A stretch of DNA of 64,000 bases from Mycolicibacterium sphagni (GTDB lineage: Bacteria > Actinomycetota > Actinomycetes > Mycobacteriales > Mycobacteriaceae), in the NCBI RefSeq assembly GCF_013337765.1, contig NZ_VBSB01000009.1, forward strand, positions 1-64,000. The letters are read 5' to 3'. The notes under the pieces were generated by a model, which saw nothing but the letters and a program-made list of their open reading frames with translations, was not told the DNA's origin and did not search any database. The position numbers were made by a program, and so were the translations under genes. This document shows, in pieces, positions 17,628 through 27,092 of this stretch (positions within the stretch are counted from its first letter, which is position 1; every line of letters begins with the position of its first letter).

Positions 17628-18726
17628 TCCGGTGGGCAGGAGCGAAGCGACCCGGGAATTAGCGGCGGTCACCATCGATCCATCGGATTGGGTGTGTCCG
17701 TTGCCGCTGCGGGAGACCAAGCGGATCTTGCTCGGGCACGGCGGCGGCGGGATCCTGTCCGAGGAGCTGATCGAAAACCTCTTCCTGCCGGCCTTCGGGT
17801 CGGCGGGCGGCCCGGCCCGCGACTCCGCCGTGCTGGCCGTCGCCGGCGGGCGCATCGCACTGACCACTGACTCCTATGTGGTCAATCCGTTGTTCTTCCC
17901 GGGCGGCAACATTGGTGATCTGGCCGTCAATGGAACGATCAACGACCTCGCGTGCAGCGGCGCGCAGCCGCTGGGGTTGACGGCGGGCTTCATCATCGAG
18001 GAGGGCCTGGAGCTCGACGTGCTGGGCGCCATCGCCCAGACGATGGGCAAAGCCGCTGCCGACGCGGGGGTGAGCATCGTGACCGGCGATACCAAGGTCG
18101 TCGGAAAGGGCAGTGCGGATGGGCTCTTCATCAACACTGCCGGTGTCGGGGTGGTGCCCGACGGAGTGCGAATCGGACCCGAGCAAGCCCGCCCAGGCGA
18201 CCATGTCATCGTGTCGGGCAACATCGGCGAGCACGGCGTGGCGATCATGAGCGTGCGCGAGGGGATCGACTTCGGCACTACGGTGACCACCGATAGCGCA
18301 CCTCTGTATCAGCTGGTGGCCGCCATGCTGGCCGCCGTGCCCGACCCGAACGTTGTGCATGCGCTGCGCGACCCGACCCGCGGTGGGCTGGTCGCATCGA
18401 CCGTCGAAATCGCCCGTACCGCAGGCGTCGGCGTCGAACTCGACGAGAGCCGTATCCCGGTGCCCGACACCGTGTTATCAGCCTGCAGCTTTTTGGGACT
18501 CGACCCGCTACAAGTGGCCAACGAAGGCAAGCTGGTGGCCTTCGTCGACCCCGCACACAGTGAAGCGGTGCTGGCCGCGATGCGGTCACGGCCCGAGGGT
18601 GCGGGGGCAGTTGTCATTGGTCGGGCGGTCGAGGAGCACCCGGGAATGGTGGTCGGCCGTACCGCGTTCGGCACCACCCGGGTGATCGAACGTGAACTGG
18701 GCGAACAGCTTCCGAGGATCTGCTGA
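17620..18726 (+). CDS. hypE: hydrogenase maturation dehydratase HypE
   Basis: A 368-residue ATP-dependent dehydratase that turns the thiocarbamate on its own C-terminal cysteine into thiocyanate, the cyanide donor for HypD. It ends PRIC, the diagnostic C-terminus. The ATP-binding glycine-rich segment [14 protein letters not shown] lies near residue 40 and [15 protein letters not shown] follows. The start MSDPVGR at 17620 is chosen because it overlaps the hypD stop and lies just before the family core; the reading frame is open further upstream inside hypD. Confidence 0.96.
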
Positions 18727-18742
18727 TCGGTGACCACTACCC

Positions 18743-19762
18743 GTGACCGGACGCCTGAGGTCCGGTGTGACTGCTGACCTTTCGGCCCTGGCCGGTGCGC
18801 ATGATTGCCTGCTGCTCGATCTCGACGGAACGGTCTTCCGCGGGCCAACACCAACGCGGGGGGCCCTCGAGACGCTCGCCACCGTCGGCGCCCGCAAGCT
18901 CTACGTGACCAACAACGCATCCCGCAGCGCCGGCGAGGTCGCAGATCATTTGACGGCTCTGGGATTTACGGCTGACGCGGGCGATGTCGTGACCAGCGCC
19001 CAGAGTGCCGCGCGTGTACTCGGCCGCCACTTGCCGCGTGATTCCAAGGTTTTGGTGGTAGGCACCGATTCGCTCGCCGCCGAGATTGCCCTTGTCGGCC
19101 TGCAACCGGTACGGTCCCACAGCGACGCTCCGGTTGCAGTCGTGCAGGGTCATTCACCTCACACAGGCTGGGCGGACCTCGCGGAGGCCGCCCTGTCCAT
19201 TCGCGCCGGCGCACTATGGGTTGCGACCAACGCCGACGTGACCCTGCCGACCGAACGCGGATTGCTGCCGGGGAATGGTTCGATGGTGGCAGCGCTACGA
19301 GCAGCGACCGGTGCGGAACCCGAGGTGGTCGGCAAACCGGGCGCGACAATGCTCCGAGATGCGCTGGCTCGCGGCGTATTCCATGAACCACTTGTCGTGG
19401 GAGATCGGCTTGACACCGATATCGGTGCCGCCAATGCCGCTGGCCTGCCGAGTCTGCTCGTGCTCAGCGGTGTCAGTACACCTACCGATCTGATTCTCGC
19501 CCCTGATGGAATGCGCCCGACTTATCTTGCCAAGGATCTGCGCGGGCTGCGTCAACCTGCCGCCTGCGTGCGGATCGGCCCGCAACCCGGCTGGTGCACC
19601 ACGATCGCCGAGGGCGCGGTAACGCTGACTTCCCAGGGGAGCAGCGATGCATTCTCAGCGCTGCGCGCGGTGGCTGACGCGGTGTGGCGCGGTGGCACGG
19701 CCATGGTGGTGGCCGGTGATCGGTGCGGTCGAGACGCTCTGCAGCGATGGGGACTTGGCTAG
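18743..19762 (+). CDS. HAD-IIA phosphatase, Rv1692-like (glycerol-3-phosphate / phosphoglycolate phosphatase family)
   Basis: A 339-residue HAD hydrolase with motif I LLDLDGTVFRG (nucleophile and acid aspartates), motif II VTNNASRS and motif IV VVGDRLDTDIGAA. It resembles M. tuberculosis Rv1692, a glycerol-3-phosphate phosphatase, and the wider NagD/phosphoglycolate phosphatase group. It begins with GTG 16 bases after hypE and appears cotranscribed with it. In a strain with CBB genes it may detoxify 2-phosphoglycolate from Rubisco oxygenation; that is inference, and the real substrate cannot be read from sequence. Confidence 0.85.
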   Translation: MTGRLRSGVTADLSALAGAHDCLLLDLDGTVFRGPTPTRGALETLATVGARKLYVTNNASRSAGEVADHLTALGFTADAGDVVTSAQSAARVLGRHLPRDSKVLVVGTDSLAAEIALVGLQPVRSHSDAPVAVVQGHSPHTGWADLAEAALSIRAGALWVATNADVTLPTERGLLPGNGSMVAALRAATGAEPEVVGKPGATMLRDALARGVFHEPLVVGDRLDTDIGAANAAGLPSLLVLSGVSTPTDLILAPDGMRPTYLAKDLRGLRQPAACVRIGPQPGWCTTIAEGAVTLTSQGSSDAFSALRAVADAVWRGGTAMVVAGDRCGRDALQRWGLG

Positions 19763-19785
19763 TTGCAACCGAATTGCCCGCGATC

Positions 19786-20379
19786 TCAACGAGAAAGCGC
19801 GCGCATGACAATCTCGGTGGCCAGTTGGGCGGTGAAGTGTCGCGAGTTACGCGGGCCCGCCACGTCGACCAGTCGAAAGTCTCCGTGCACGTGCCGTCGG
19901 CTGGCACGGGCAACGGCGTGTGCTGACCTGCCCCCGACCAGAATCGTGGTATCGACTTCAACCGCAGGGCAGTCTTTTTCGCGGATGACGCCGTCGGCGT
20001 TGGGCACCCCCGGGTGGCCGCAATCGATCGCCACCAGCCCAGTGAAGCGCCCGCGATGGCCTGCCGCCAGGTCCCATGCCAGTTCTGCCCCGGCACCGTC
20101 ACCGACGAGCAAGCCGCCCGTGATTCGCAGTTGGTCGAGGACGCCGATGATCGACTTCGCGCTGAGCCCATCGTGTACTGGAACGCTCACCGTGCGGAAC
20201 ATCGCAACCTGCAAGCGTTCCCGAACGCCATCCTGGGCGGTCGAGTTTCGGTCGGAGTCCTCGAGCATGATGATGGTCCGTCCCCCCACCGGGCCGGACA
20301 GCGTCACCCACACCGTCGTTCCGTCGATGGCAGCAACCGGACGTTGCGATCCGTGGTGGGTGGGGGGTGCTTCAATCAT
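19786..20379 (-). CDS. short alpha/beta-hydrolase-like protein lacking the nucleophile
   Basis: A 197-residue protein with an alpha/beta-hydrolase-like pattern: a strand-rich start (TTVWVTLSGPVGGRTIIMLED), a nucleophile-elbow-like LLVGDGAGAELAWDLA, then LVAIDCGHPGV. The usual G-x-S-x-G reads G-D-G-A-G, so the nucleophile is a glycine, and no clear catalytic histidine follows. It is shorter than typical enzymes (250-300 residues). It overlaps the upstream small gene by four bases (ATGA). It may be a non-catalytic binding protein or a decaying enzyme. Confidence 0.65.
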   Translation of the reverse strand: MIEAPPTHHGSQRPVAAIDGTTVWVTLSGPVGGRTIIMLEDSDRNSTAQDGVRERLQVAMFRTVSVPVHDGLSAKSIIGVLDQLRITGGLLVGDGAGAELAWDLAAGHRGRFTGLVAIDCGHPGVPNADGVIREKDCPAVEVDTTILVGGRSAHAVARASRRHVHGDFRLVDVAGPRNSRHFTAQLATEIVMRALSR

Positions 20380-20606
20380 GACGATGTGTGGGTGGTGTGT
20401 GCGACCGGTCCGATGACCCAGACGGGGCGGCGAGTGGGGTCGATGACCTCGCGGCCACCGCGGTCGTACTGAACGAGTATGTGCCCGGGCGAGATTGACC
20501 GGATCTGGCCGGGGCTACCAAACACACCAGAAGCCACTCGCACGCGATCACCTGTGGCCAGATGTATCGAGTCGAGCGCGGCGGTGCCGCGCATTTGCAT
20601 GATCAT
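20376..20606 (-). CDS. small protein with KOW/SH3-like segment (76 aa)
   Basis: A 76-residue basic protein. The segment GDRVRVASGVFGSPGQIRSISPGHILVQYD resembles a KOW or SH3-like small barrel. The ATG at 20604-20606 is chosen because GAAGGAGCACAGTG precedes it at good spacing; alternative ATGs are two and four codons downstream. It is translationally coupled to the hydrolase-like gene downstream and is divergent from gap. No family is recognised with confidence. Confidence 0.6.
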   Translation of the reverse strand: MIMQMRGTAALDSIHLATGDRVRVASGVFGSPGQIRSISPGHILVQYDRGGREVIDPTRRPVWVIGPVAHTTHTSS

Positions 20607-20677
20607 CACTGTGCTCCTTCGTGCTCGCGGATCGGGGTTCAGATTGTCGATCGTTGGCTTCGGTGACCACCCCATAA

Positions 20678-21835
<1,158 letters not shown>

Positions 21836-21841
21836 CGGTCG

Positions 21842-23002
21842 TCAGCGCGCGTCTGCCCAGAACGGCGGGCGTGCGACGTGTTCGGCGCGGTGGGTGCCGT
21901 CGGTGGTCGCCTTGGCCGACCACGCGGTGCCCTCGCAGATCAGGTCGTGCGGCAGCGGAATCTGGTCGGGGAGCAGCTGTCCACCGGGTATCGCGTCGAC
22001 GATCGCCTGGACCGGCAGCGGCGGGGCCAGCGCGGCGGTATCGGGCAGGGTGGTGAGCGCGGCCGGGATCGGTGGGGCCGGCGCGGCCGCCGGAGCGGCG
22101 ACGACCGGTACCGGAGCGGCCAGTGGCATCGGGACCGGTGGCACCACGACAGGGACGGCGGCGGGCGGAACCGGAGCCGGCAGGACAGCCGCGGCGTCTT
22201 CGACCGGGGCGGCCATCGGCACCGCGGCGGCTTCTGGTGCCGCGGCGGCCGGTTCCGAGGTCAGCGAGAACAGTTCGGGACCAGGGGCCGGGGCAGCGGC
22301 CACGGGTGCGGCCATCGGAGCGGGCTCGACCGGTGCTACCGGGGGAGTTGCGGCAGCCTCCATAGCGGGTGCGACCTCTGGGATTGGCGCGGCCACCGGC
22401 GGGGCGGGTGCGATATCGGCCACTGGGACGACATCGGTGACGGGTGCCGCGACGGGAGCCGGCGCTGCGGCCAGTGGTGCGGGAGCCTCGGCGGGGACGA
22501 CAGGAACGACGGGCGCGGCTGCGGGAAGCGCAACCGGGGCAGGGACAGGCGCGGCGGCAGGCAGCGGGGCCGCGACGGGCGCAGCGACCGGAACCGGGGC
22601 GGCAGGCGCGGCGGGCACCACCACCGGAGCGGGGACCACCGGCATCGGCAGCGCGGCCACCGGGACAACGGGCACCGCGGCCGGGGGGACCGGAACCAGG
22701 GCGCTGTCGGTGATCGGGGCGGCAGCAACGGGCATCGCATCCATGGGCGCCGCCACCGCCGCGGGAGCCGCGACAGGAACCGGTGCGGCCGCGTCGGGGA
22801 CCACGACGCCGACGACGGAGGCCGCGCTGCCGAGCATGTCCGGCACGGCCGTCGGCGAGGACGCGAACTGTTCGATGATGCTGCCGCAGGGCACACCCGG
22901 GCTCGGCGCTGCACCGGCGAGCGGACCGGACATACAGCTCAACAGGATCAGGGCCGCGCTGCCGACCGACACGGCCGCGGGGCGGTGGATGTTCGGCGAC
23001 AC
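21842..23002 (-). CDS. Ala/Pro/Val-rich secreted low-complexity protein
   Basis: About 386 residues. A signal peptide (hydrophobic VSVGSAALILLSCMSGPLAGA, processed near AGAAPSP) is followed by a short ordered stretch with a Cys (GVPCGSIIEQF), then about 270 residues composed almost only of Ala, Pro and Val in short irregular repeats, and a 70-residue C-terminal domain ending with QLLPDQIPLPHDLICEG and a Cys. The design suggests a wall-spanning linker with a folded tip. In M. tuberculosis a Pro/Val-rich secreted protein, Rv1435c, also neighbours gap, in a different orientation. The GTG start at 23002 is preferred; a TTG 12 codons upstream is possible. Confidence 0.72.
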   Translation of the reverse strand: MSPNIHRPAAVSVGSAALILLSCMSGPLAGAAPSPGVPCGSIIEQFASSPTAVPDMLGSAASVVGVVVPDAAAPVPVAAPAAVAAPMDAMPVAAAPITDSALVPVPPAAVPVVPVAALPMPVVPAPVVVPAAPAAPVPVAAPVAAPLPAAAPVPAPVALPAAAPVVPVVPAEAPAPLAAAPAPVAAPVTDVVPVADIAPAPPVAAPIPEVAPAMEAAATPPVAPVEPAPMAAPVAAAPAPGPELFSLTSEPAAAAPEAAAVPMAAPVEDAAAVLPAPVPPAAVPVVVPPVPMPLAAPVPVVAAPAAAPAPPIPAALTTLPDTAALAPPLPVQAIVDAIPGGQLLPDQIPLPHDLICEGTAWSAKATTDGTHRAEHVARPPFWADAR

Positions 23003-23116
23003 GCTTCCCCGTCCGTGACGATCTTGATTGGTCAACAAGACGGTAGCGGGTTACGCGGCCAAAACAAGGTCGTGCCGATTCCTTTATGAAACCGATACGG
23101 TTGCATATCAACGAGT

Positions 23117-23659
23117 TCAGTGTTGCGCGGCGCGCTCGGCCACCAGCGGGCGATCGTAGGACGGATCGGTGCGGTCATGGGTCGCGGGTCGCATCGCCGG
23201 CACCATCGCGATGATCCCGTCGGTCAGCTGCGATGTCGACTCGGTGTTCCATTCGACGACGCAGACCCGAGCGATGATGGCCCACCTTTCGTCTCGGCGT
23301 TCGAGCCGGTCGACATACCGCCCGCCGGAGATCGTCATGTGGTTCGCCGGCTGTTTGTCGGTGCCGACGAACAAGTAGTAGGTCTCGGCGTGTGCGGTGT
23401 CGCCGTCGATCTCGGCGGAGTGGTTCAGCAGGAAATGCTGATAGCGCGTCTGCATCGAGTGGTAGGCGAATGCCCAGTCGATGAAATCCTCGACGTCACC
23501 GACGAAGCCGACGTGATCGTCGATGGCGCCGTCGTGGTAGGCCGAACGCAACAGTGCTCGATCCTGCCGGTCCATGCCCCGGGCGTATCGCTGCATACAG
23601 TCGTGAATATCGCTGCGGTCCTTCATTTCCCGCAACTGTGCGCGTAGATCGTCGGTCAT
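23117..23659 (-). CDS. SnoaL-like (NTF2-fold) protein
   Basis: A 180-residue protein of the SnoaL/NTF2-like fold. The N-terminal DRSDIHDCMQRYARGMDRQDRALLRSAYHDGAIDDH pattern is typical of family members that act as small polyketide cyclases, dehydratases or hydroxysteroid-type isomerases, with the Asp/His pair in the cavity. The start MTDDLRAQ at 23659 overlaps the upstream nitroreductase fragment's stop (ATGA), which decides it. Its place in a catabolic or secondary-metabolism operon with SDRs and a P450 suggests a hydratase/isomerase step; the substrate is unknown. Confidence 0.85.
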   Translation of the reverse strand: MTDDLRAQLREMKDRSDIHDCMQRYARGMDRQDRALLRSAYHDGAIDDHVGFVGDVEDFIDWAFAYHSMQTRYQHFLLNHSAEIDGDTAHAETYYLFVGTDKQPANHMTISGGRYVDRLERRDERWAIIARVCVVEWNTESTSQLTDGIIAMVPAMRPATHDRTDPSYDRPLVAERAAQH

Positions 23660-23945
23660 GACAGGCCATCCCACCCGTTCACTGCCACCACGTCCTCCAG
23701 CGGTTTGCGCGGTGCCGGGCGGAACTCGTGACCGGCGCGCAGCCGGGCCACCGGCAACAGGCAGCCCTGGACGTAGCTTTCCGGTATGCCGAGCAGATTC
23801 CGCACTGCTGCCTCGTGATTCAGGTGCAGCGTCGTGATGCAGGTGCCATACCCCCGGGTGCGCAGGGCCAGTTGAAAGTTCCACACCGCGGGGAAGATGG
23901 ACCCGTACAGCGTGGCCAGGTGGAAGGATTCGTCGCCGTCGGTAC
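23656..23945 (-). pseudogene. nitroreductase-family gene, C-terminal fragment
   Basis: About 95 codons in one frame encode the C-terminal half of a flavin nitroreductase: HLATLYGSIFPAVWNFQLAL, RTRGYGTCITTLHL, and LLGIPESYVQGCLLPVA, ending GWDGLS. The N-terminal half with the FMN-binding RRSxR motif is missing, and upstream of about 23945 the sequence belongs to an amidohydrolase gene in another frame. It therefore has no start of its own and looks like the remains of a deletion. The stop still overlaps the SnoaL-like start, so the original operon order is preserved. The exact junction is placed by eye. Confidence 0.72.
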
Positions 23946-24221
23946 GCGGATGCGTTCGTGGATGTCGTAGCAGCCCTCGCGGATCTCGCTGAGCTTGGTC
24001 GGCTCGGCGCCGTACTCGTCGGGCGGACGGCCCGCCACCGCGTTGAGCCCGACGTTGGTGGCCTCCTGGCCCTCGAAAACCCATGCGTCCGTGCCGTCGG
24101 CACGCTGGATCAGCTTCGGGACGTCGTCCTTGTACTTGGCTGGAATGTGCTTGTCGAACATGTCCGGTGGTTCGACCATATGGTCGTCGACCGAGATCAG
24201 GACCAGGTCATTCATCTCCAT
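23946..24221 (-). pseudogene. amidohydrolase-family gene, N-terminal fragment
   Basis: Starts MEMNDLVLISVDDHMVEPPD with a good ribosome-binding site (GAGGAGCTGAAC) two bases after the SDR stop. About 91 codons match the N-terminus of COG2159-type metal-dependent amidohydrolases (2-amino-3-carboxymuconate semialdehyde decarboxylase-like); the SVDDH motif supplies a metal ligand. After CYDIHERIR the homology stops abruptly and nitroreductase sequence begins out of frame; the frame then reads nonsense to a stop at 23820. About 270 expected residues are absent, so the protein cannot be functional. Confidence 0.75.
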
Positions 24222-24223
24222 GT

Positions 24224-25204
24224 TCAGCTCCTCTGCTTCTGCGGTTCGGGGAATTCGATCTCGGCACCACCGGGCATGGGGCTCACGCCGAGGCGGTCGC
24301 AGACCTCCAGGACTTCGTCGACGATCGAGGTCGGCACGATGAACTTCTCGGTGGCCGATATCTGATCGAGGTGTGCGGCGATGTCCTCGGCCGCGGGTTC
24401 GGTGTCGGCGTCTGCCAGCCAGCCGTGGCTGAGCCCGACGAACGCGCGGGCATACCGTCCCGCACGCGCCGAATAGTTGCGGTGAGTGAAAGTGCAAGCC
24501 TTACTTGCCAAGAACACAACCAATGGCACCACCAGTTCGGGCCGGATCGCACGTATGAAGCCGGATTCGGCGAGGAACTTCTCGTCGCCGACCGTCTCGT
24601 TGACCATCCGTGAAAAGCCGGTCGGCAACACGGCATTGGCCAGGATGCCATGCGCTTCACCCTCGATCGCAATGACATTCGTCAACCCGATCAGGCCCGT
24701 CTTGGCCGCGGCGTAATGGGCCTCCATCGGCTGCCCGAAGACCCCGGCGGAGGAGGAGATGAACACGAACCGGCCGCCGCCGTTGGCTTTCATCACCCGA
24801 TAGGCGGGCTGGGCCAGGTGGAAACCACCGTCGAGGTGGACCCGCAGCATCCGGCTCCAATCGTCGGTCGAGAGGTCCTCGAAGGCAACGCTGCCGAAGA
24901 TGCCTGCATTGCTGACGACGGCATCGAGGCGGCCGAACGCACTCACCGCCGTGTCGACGATCGCGGCGCCGCCCGCCGGGGTGTCGACCGAGTCATGTGA
25001 GGCGACGGCCCGCCCGCCTGCCGCGATGATCTCGTCGACCACCGAGTCGGCAACAGTGGCATCCACTCCGTCGCCGCGCATGGTGGACCCGATGTCGTTG
25101 ACGACGACGACGGCGCCCCGCCTGGCCACATCGAGCGCATAGAGCCGGCCGAGTCCCCGGCCTGCGCCGGTCACGATCACTGCTTGACCGGTGAAATCGA
25201 TCAT
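24224..25204 (-). CDS. short-chain dehydrogenase/reductase
   Basis: A 326-residue SDR with NAD(P)-binding TGAGRGLGRLYALD near residue 12, NDIG (Asp after the second strand, suggesting NAD), NAG at the fourth strand, catalytic Ser in FISSSAGVFG and the YAAAK active-site Tyr-Lys. The C-terminal 80 residues are longer than in the classical 250-residue enzymes and resemble the peroxisomal MFE-2/hydroxyacyl-CoA type common in mycobacterial lipid or steroid catabolism. The start MIDFTGQ at 25204 begins just before the cofactor motif. It is first in a leftward operon and divergent from the VWA gene. Confidence 0.92.
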   Translation of the reverse strand: MIDFTGQAVIVTGAGRGLGRLYALDVARRGAVVVVNDIGSTMRGDGVDATVADSVVDEIIAAGGRAVASHDSVDTPAGGAAIVDTAVSAFGRLDAVVSNAGIFGSVAFEDLSTDDWSRMLRVHLDGGFHLAQPAYRVMKANGGGRFVFISSSAGVFGQPMEAHYAAAKTGLIGLTNVIAIEGEAHGILANAVLPTGFSRMVNETVGDEKFLAESGFIRAIRPELVVPLVVFLASKACTFTHRNYSARAGRYARAFVGLSHGWLADADTEPAAEDIAAHLDQISATEKFIVPTSIVDEVLEVCDRLGVSPMPGGAEIEFPEPQKQRS

Positions 25205-25290
25205 GTCATCACCCTTGTCATTTCGGTGCTGATGCGACCCCCGGTGCTGCGAACAGGGCAGTTGACTGCTCCCCGGCCGAACTCTACGGT

Positions 25291-25315
25291 GGAACAGATA
25301 TTTGGTCAACAAGTC
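25291..25315. promoter_or_regulatory. candidate regulator site between divergent SDR and VWA genes
   Basis: GATATTTGGT (25297-25306) is identical to ten bases of the near-palindromic site upstream of the tandem TetR gene (33764-33773). It continues as TTGGTC-AACAA-GTCCA, an imperfect inverted repeat. Preceded by GGAACA, it also matches a reverse-strand copy at 27028-27046. Likely a shared operator or promoter element of this locus. Confidence 0.45.
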
Positions 25316-25338
25316 CATTGGTGGACGTGAGAGGGCAG

Positions 25339-27018
25339 ATGGCTGACGACGATCGACTCGCTCGCCTGGCCGTGATCGCGTCGGCGCTGGCCGGTCACGT
25401 CGTGGTCGTCGCCCCTGCGGAGTCCGGCGCGCCGCCGTGGACGGACGGGCAGAGCATCTTCGTCGATCCCGCGGCCGCCCAGCGCGACATCATCGAGGCG
25501 ATTGCCGTCCAAGCCTCGCTGATCGCGGCGGACAGCCTCGAGGTCGACATCGTCAAGACGCTCACCAGAAACCGGAAGGTGGCCGCACGCTATCTCGCCG
25601 TCGAGGGGAATCGCGCACTGCTGGCCAACGCCGACATCCTGCCCGGCACCCTGGCATCCCTGGCCGACACCGCAGTAGCCGGCCGAAGCCACTCCGCCGC
25701 CCAGTCATTGGCGATCGCGATAGGTTCGGCGCCGATCGCGGACGCACCCGCGCACTTCGGTGTCCTCCGGCCCAAACAGCTGCTGGCGGGCATCGGGCGT
25801 GCGGCGAATGCGGTGGACCGCAACACAATCGGCCATGTCCCGCGAAGCCAGGGCAAACGCGAACTCGAGGACCTCGACGACGGCGAATTGCCAACGGGTG
25901 ATGACGATCCCGATATGTTTACCAGTCCGGTCGGTGGCGGCGGCTTCATCGGGAAGTGGCTCAAGAAGCTGCTGTCGTCGACCCGTGCGGGCAGCTCCGG
26001 TGGCGGGCCGCCGGGAGCGGATTCGCCCACCCATCGCACCAATTCGGCCAACCGCGGGGCCAAAGCGGTGTCGTCGAGCGCGTCGGCCGCAACCGAGGAC
26101 GGTGCGGATGCCAAGTCGGGTGGCGTGACCTACCCGGAGTGGGACGTCGATCAGAAGAAGTACCGCCCGGACTGGTGCACCGTGCGCGAGGTCGAACCGA
26201 GGATCGAGCCCACGGCGTCGGCCGCCATCGACGACGCCATCGCGTTTCGGCGGCCGCTGGCCCGCCTTGGTATGGGCCTGCACCGCAGGCATCGGCAGGC
26301 CCAGGGCGATGACATCGACATCGACGCTGCCGTGGCGCTGAGGGTGGAGGTCATGGCTGGTTCGGTGCCCGATGAAGCGGTGTACCTCGACAGCCTGCGC
26401 CGGCGCCGGGACCTTTCGGTGCTGGTGTTGCTCGACGTATCGGGATCGTCCGCCGAGGCGGGCACGCTCGGCAAGACCGTTCACGAGCAGCAGCGTGCCG
26501 CCGCGGCCAACCTCGTCGTCGCGCTGCATGACCTCGGCGATCGTGTCGCCCTGTATGGCTTCAACTCCCAGGGCCGCGCGGCGGTGAATCTCATTCCGAT
26601 CAAACGGATGGACGAGCGTCTGGACAGCCGGGTTCTGCGCCGGCTCAACAGTGTGCAGCCCGCGGCGTATTCACGCCTGGGCGCTGCCATCCGGCACGGC
26701 AGCCGGGTGCTCGAGGGGCGCGGCGGTACCTCGCGGCGACTCCTTGTCGTGCTCTCGGATGGCCTTGCCTACGACCACGGTTACGAGCGCGGATACGGCG
26801 CCGCCGACGCGCGGCGTGCGCTGACGGAAGCCCGCAGGCGGGGGACAGGCTGTGTGTGTCTGACCGTCGGCGCGAACGTCGATGCCACCTCGCTGCGCAG
26901 TGTGTTCGGCAGTACCGCGCACGCCATGGTGGGTCGCCCTGAGCAGCTCACGGGCGTTATCGGACCGCTGTTCCGGTCGGCGGTCCGTGCAGCCGAATTC
27001 CGGCGGCGTGTGTCATGA
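25339..27018 (+). CDS. VWA-domain protein, NorD/CbbO-like
   Basis: About 559 residues. The N-terminal 180 residues are helical; a flexible Ser/Gly-rich linker follows (residues 195-265); the C-terminal 200 residues are a von Willebrand A domain with the MIDAS motif DVSGSS starting near residue 366, and VVLSDG later. It pairs with the AAA+ ATPase encoded next, as NorD pairs with NorQ and CbbO with CbbQ, where the VWA protein is the substrate adaptor on the ATPase hexamer. The ATG at 25339 is preferred; TTG/GTG starts up to seven codons upstream are possible. No Rubisco or nitric oxide reductase gene is adjacent, so its client is open. Confidence 0.88.
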   Translation: MADDDRLARLAVIASALAGHVVVVAPAESGAPPWTDGQSIFVDPAAAQRDIIEAIAVQASLIAADSLEVDIVKTLTRNRKVAARYLAVEGNRALLANADILPGTLASLADTAVAGRSHSAAQSLAIAIGSAPIADAPAHFGVLRPKQLLAGIGRAANAVDRNTIGHVPRSQGKRELEDLDDGELPTGDDDPDMFTSPVGGGGFIGKWLKKLLSSTRAGSSGGGPPGADSPTHRTNSANRGAKAVSSSASAATEDGADAKSGGVTYPEWDVDQKKYRPDWCTVREVEPRIEPTASAAIDDAIAFRRPLARLGMGLHRRHRQAQGDDIDIDAAVALRVEVMAGSVPDEAVYLDSLRRRRDLSVLVLLDVSGSSAEAGTLGKTVHEQQRAAAANLVVALHDLGDRVALYGFNSQGRAAVNLIPIKRMDERLDSRVLRRLNSVQPAAYSRLGAAIRHGSRVLEGRGGTSRRLLVVLSDGLAYDHGYERGYGAADARRALTEARRRGTGCVCLTVGANVDATSLRSVFGSTAHAMVGRPEQLTGVIGPLFRSAVRAAEFRRRVS

Positions 27019-27027
27019 CCCAATGCT

Positions 27028-27046
27028 TGAAACAAACATCTGTTCC
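27028..27046 (-). promoter_or_regulatory. third copy of the GGAACAGAT-TTTG motif upstream of the AAA+ gene
   Basis: Read on the minus strand this is GGAACAGATGTTTG followed by TTTCA, sharing 15 of 19 positions with 25291-25309. It lies in the 74-base gap between the VWA and AAA+ genes. It may be an internal operator or promoter element; evidence is sequence similarity only. Confidence 0.35.
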
Positions 27047-27092
27047 GCGATACGCTGCGAACCACCGCAGCGAGGCGGGGAAGGGACATTGA

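Noticed and set aside
21878..23089. Two plus-strand frames rich in Arg/Gly or Gly/Ala/Thr opposite the Ala/Pro/Val-rich gene
   Set aside because: Low-complexity GC-rich DNA leaves all frames open. The minus-strand frame is preferred because it has a signal peptide and a non-repetitive C-terminal domain; some residual doubt remains.
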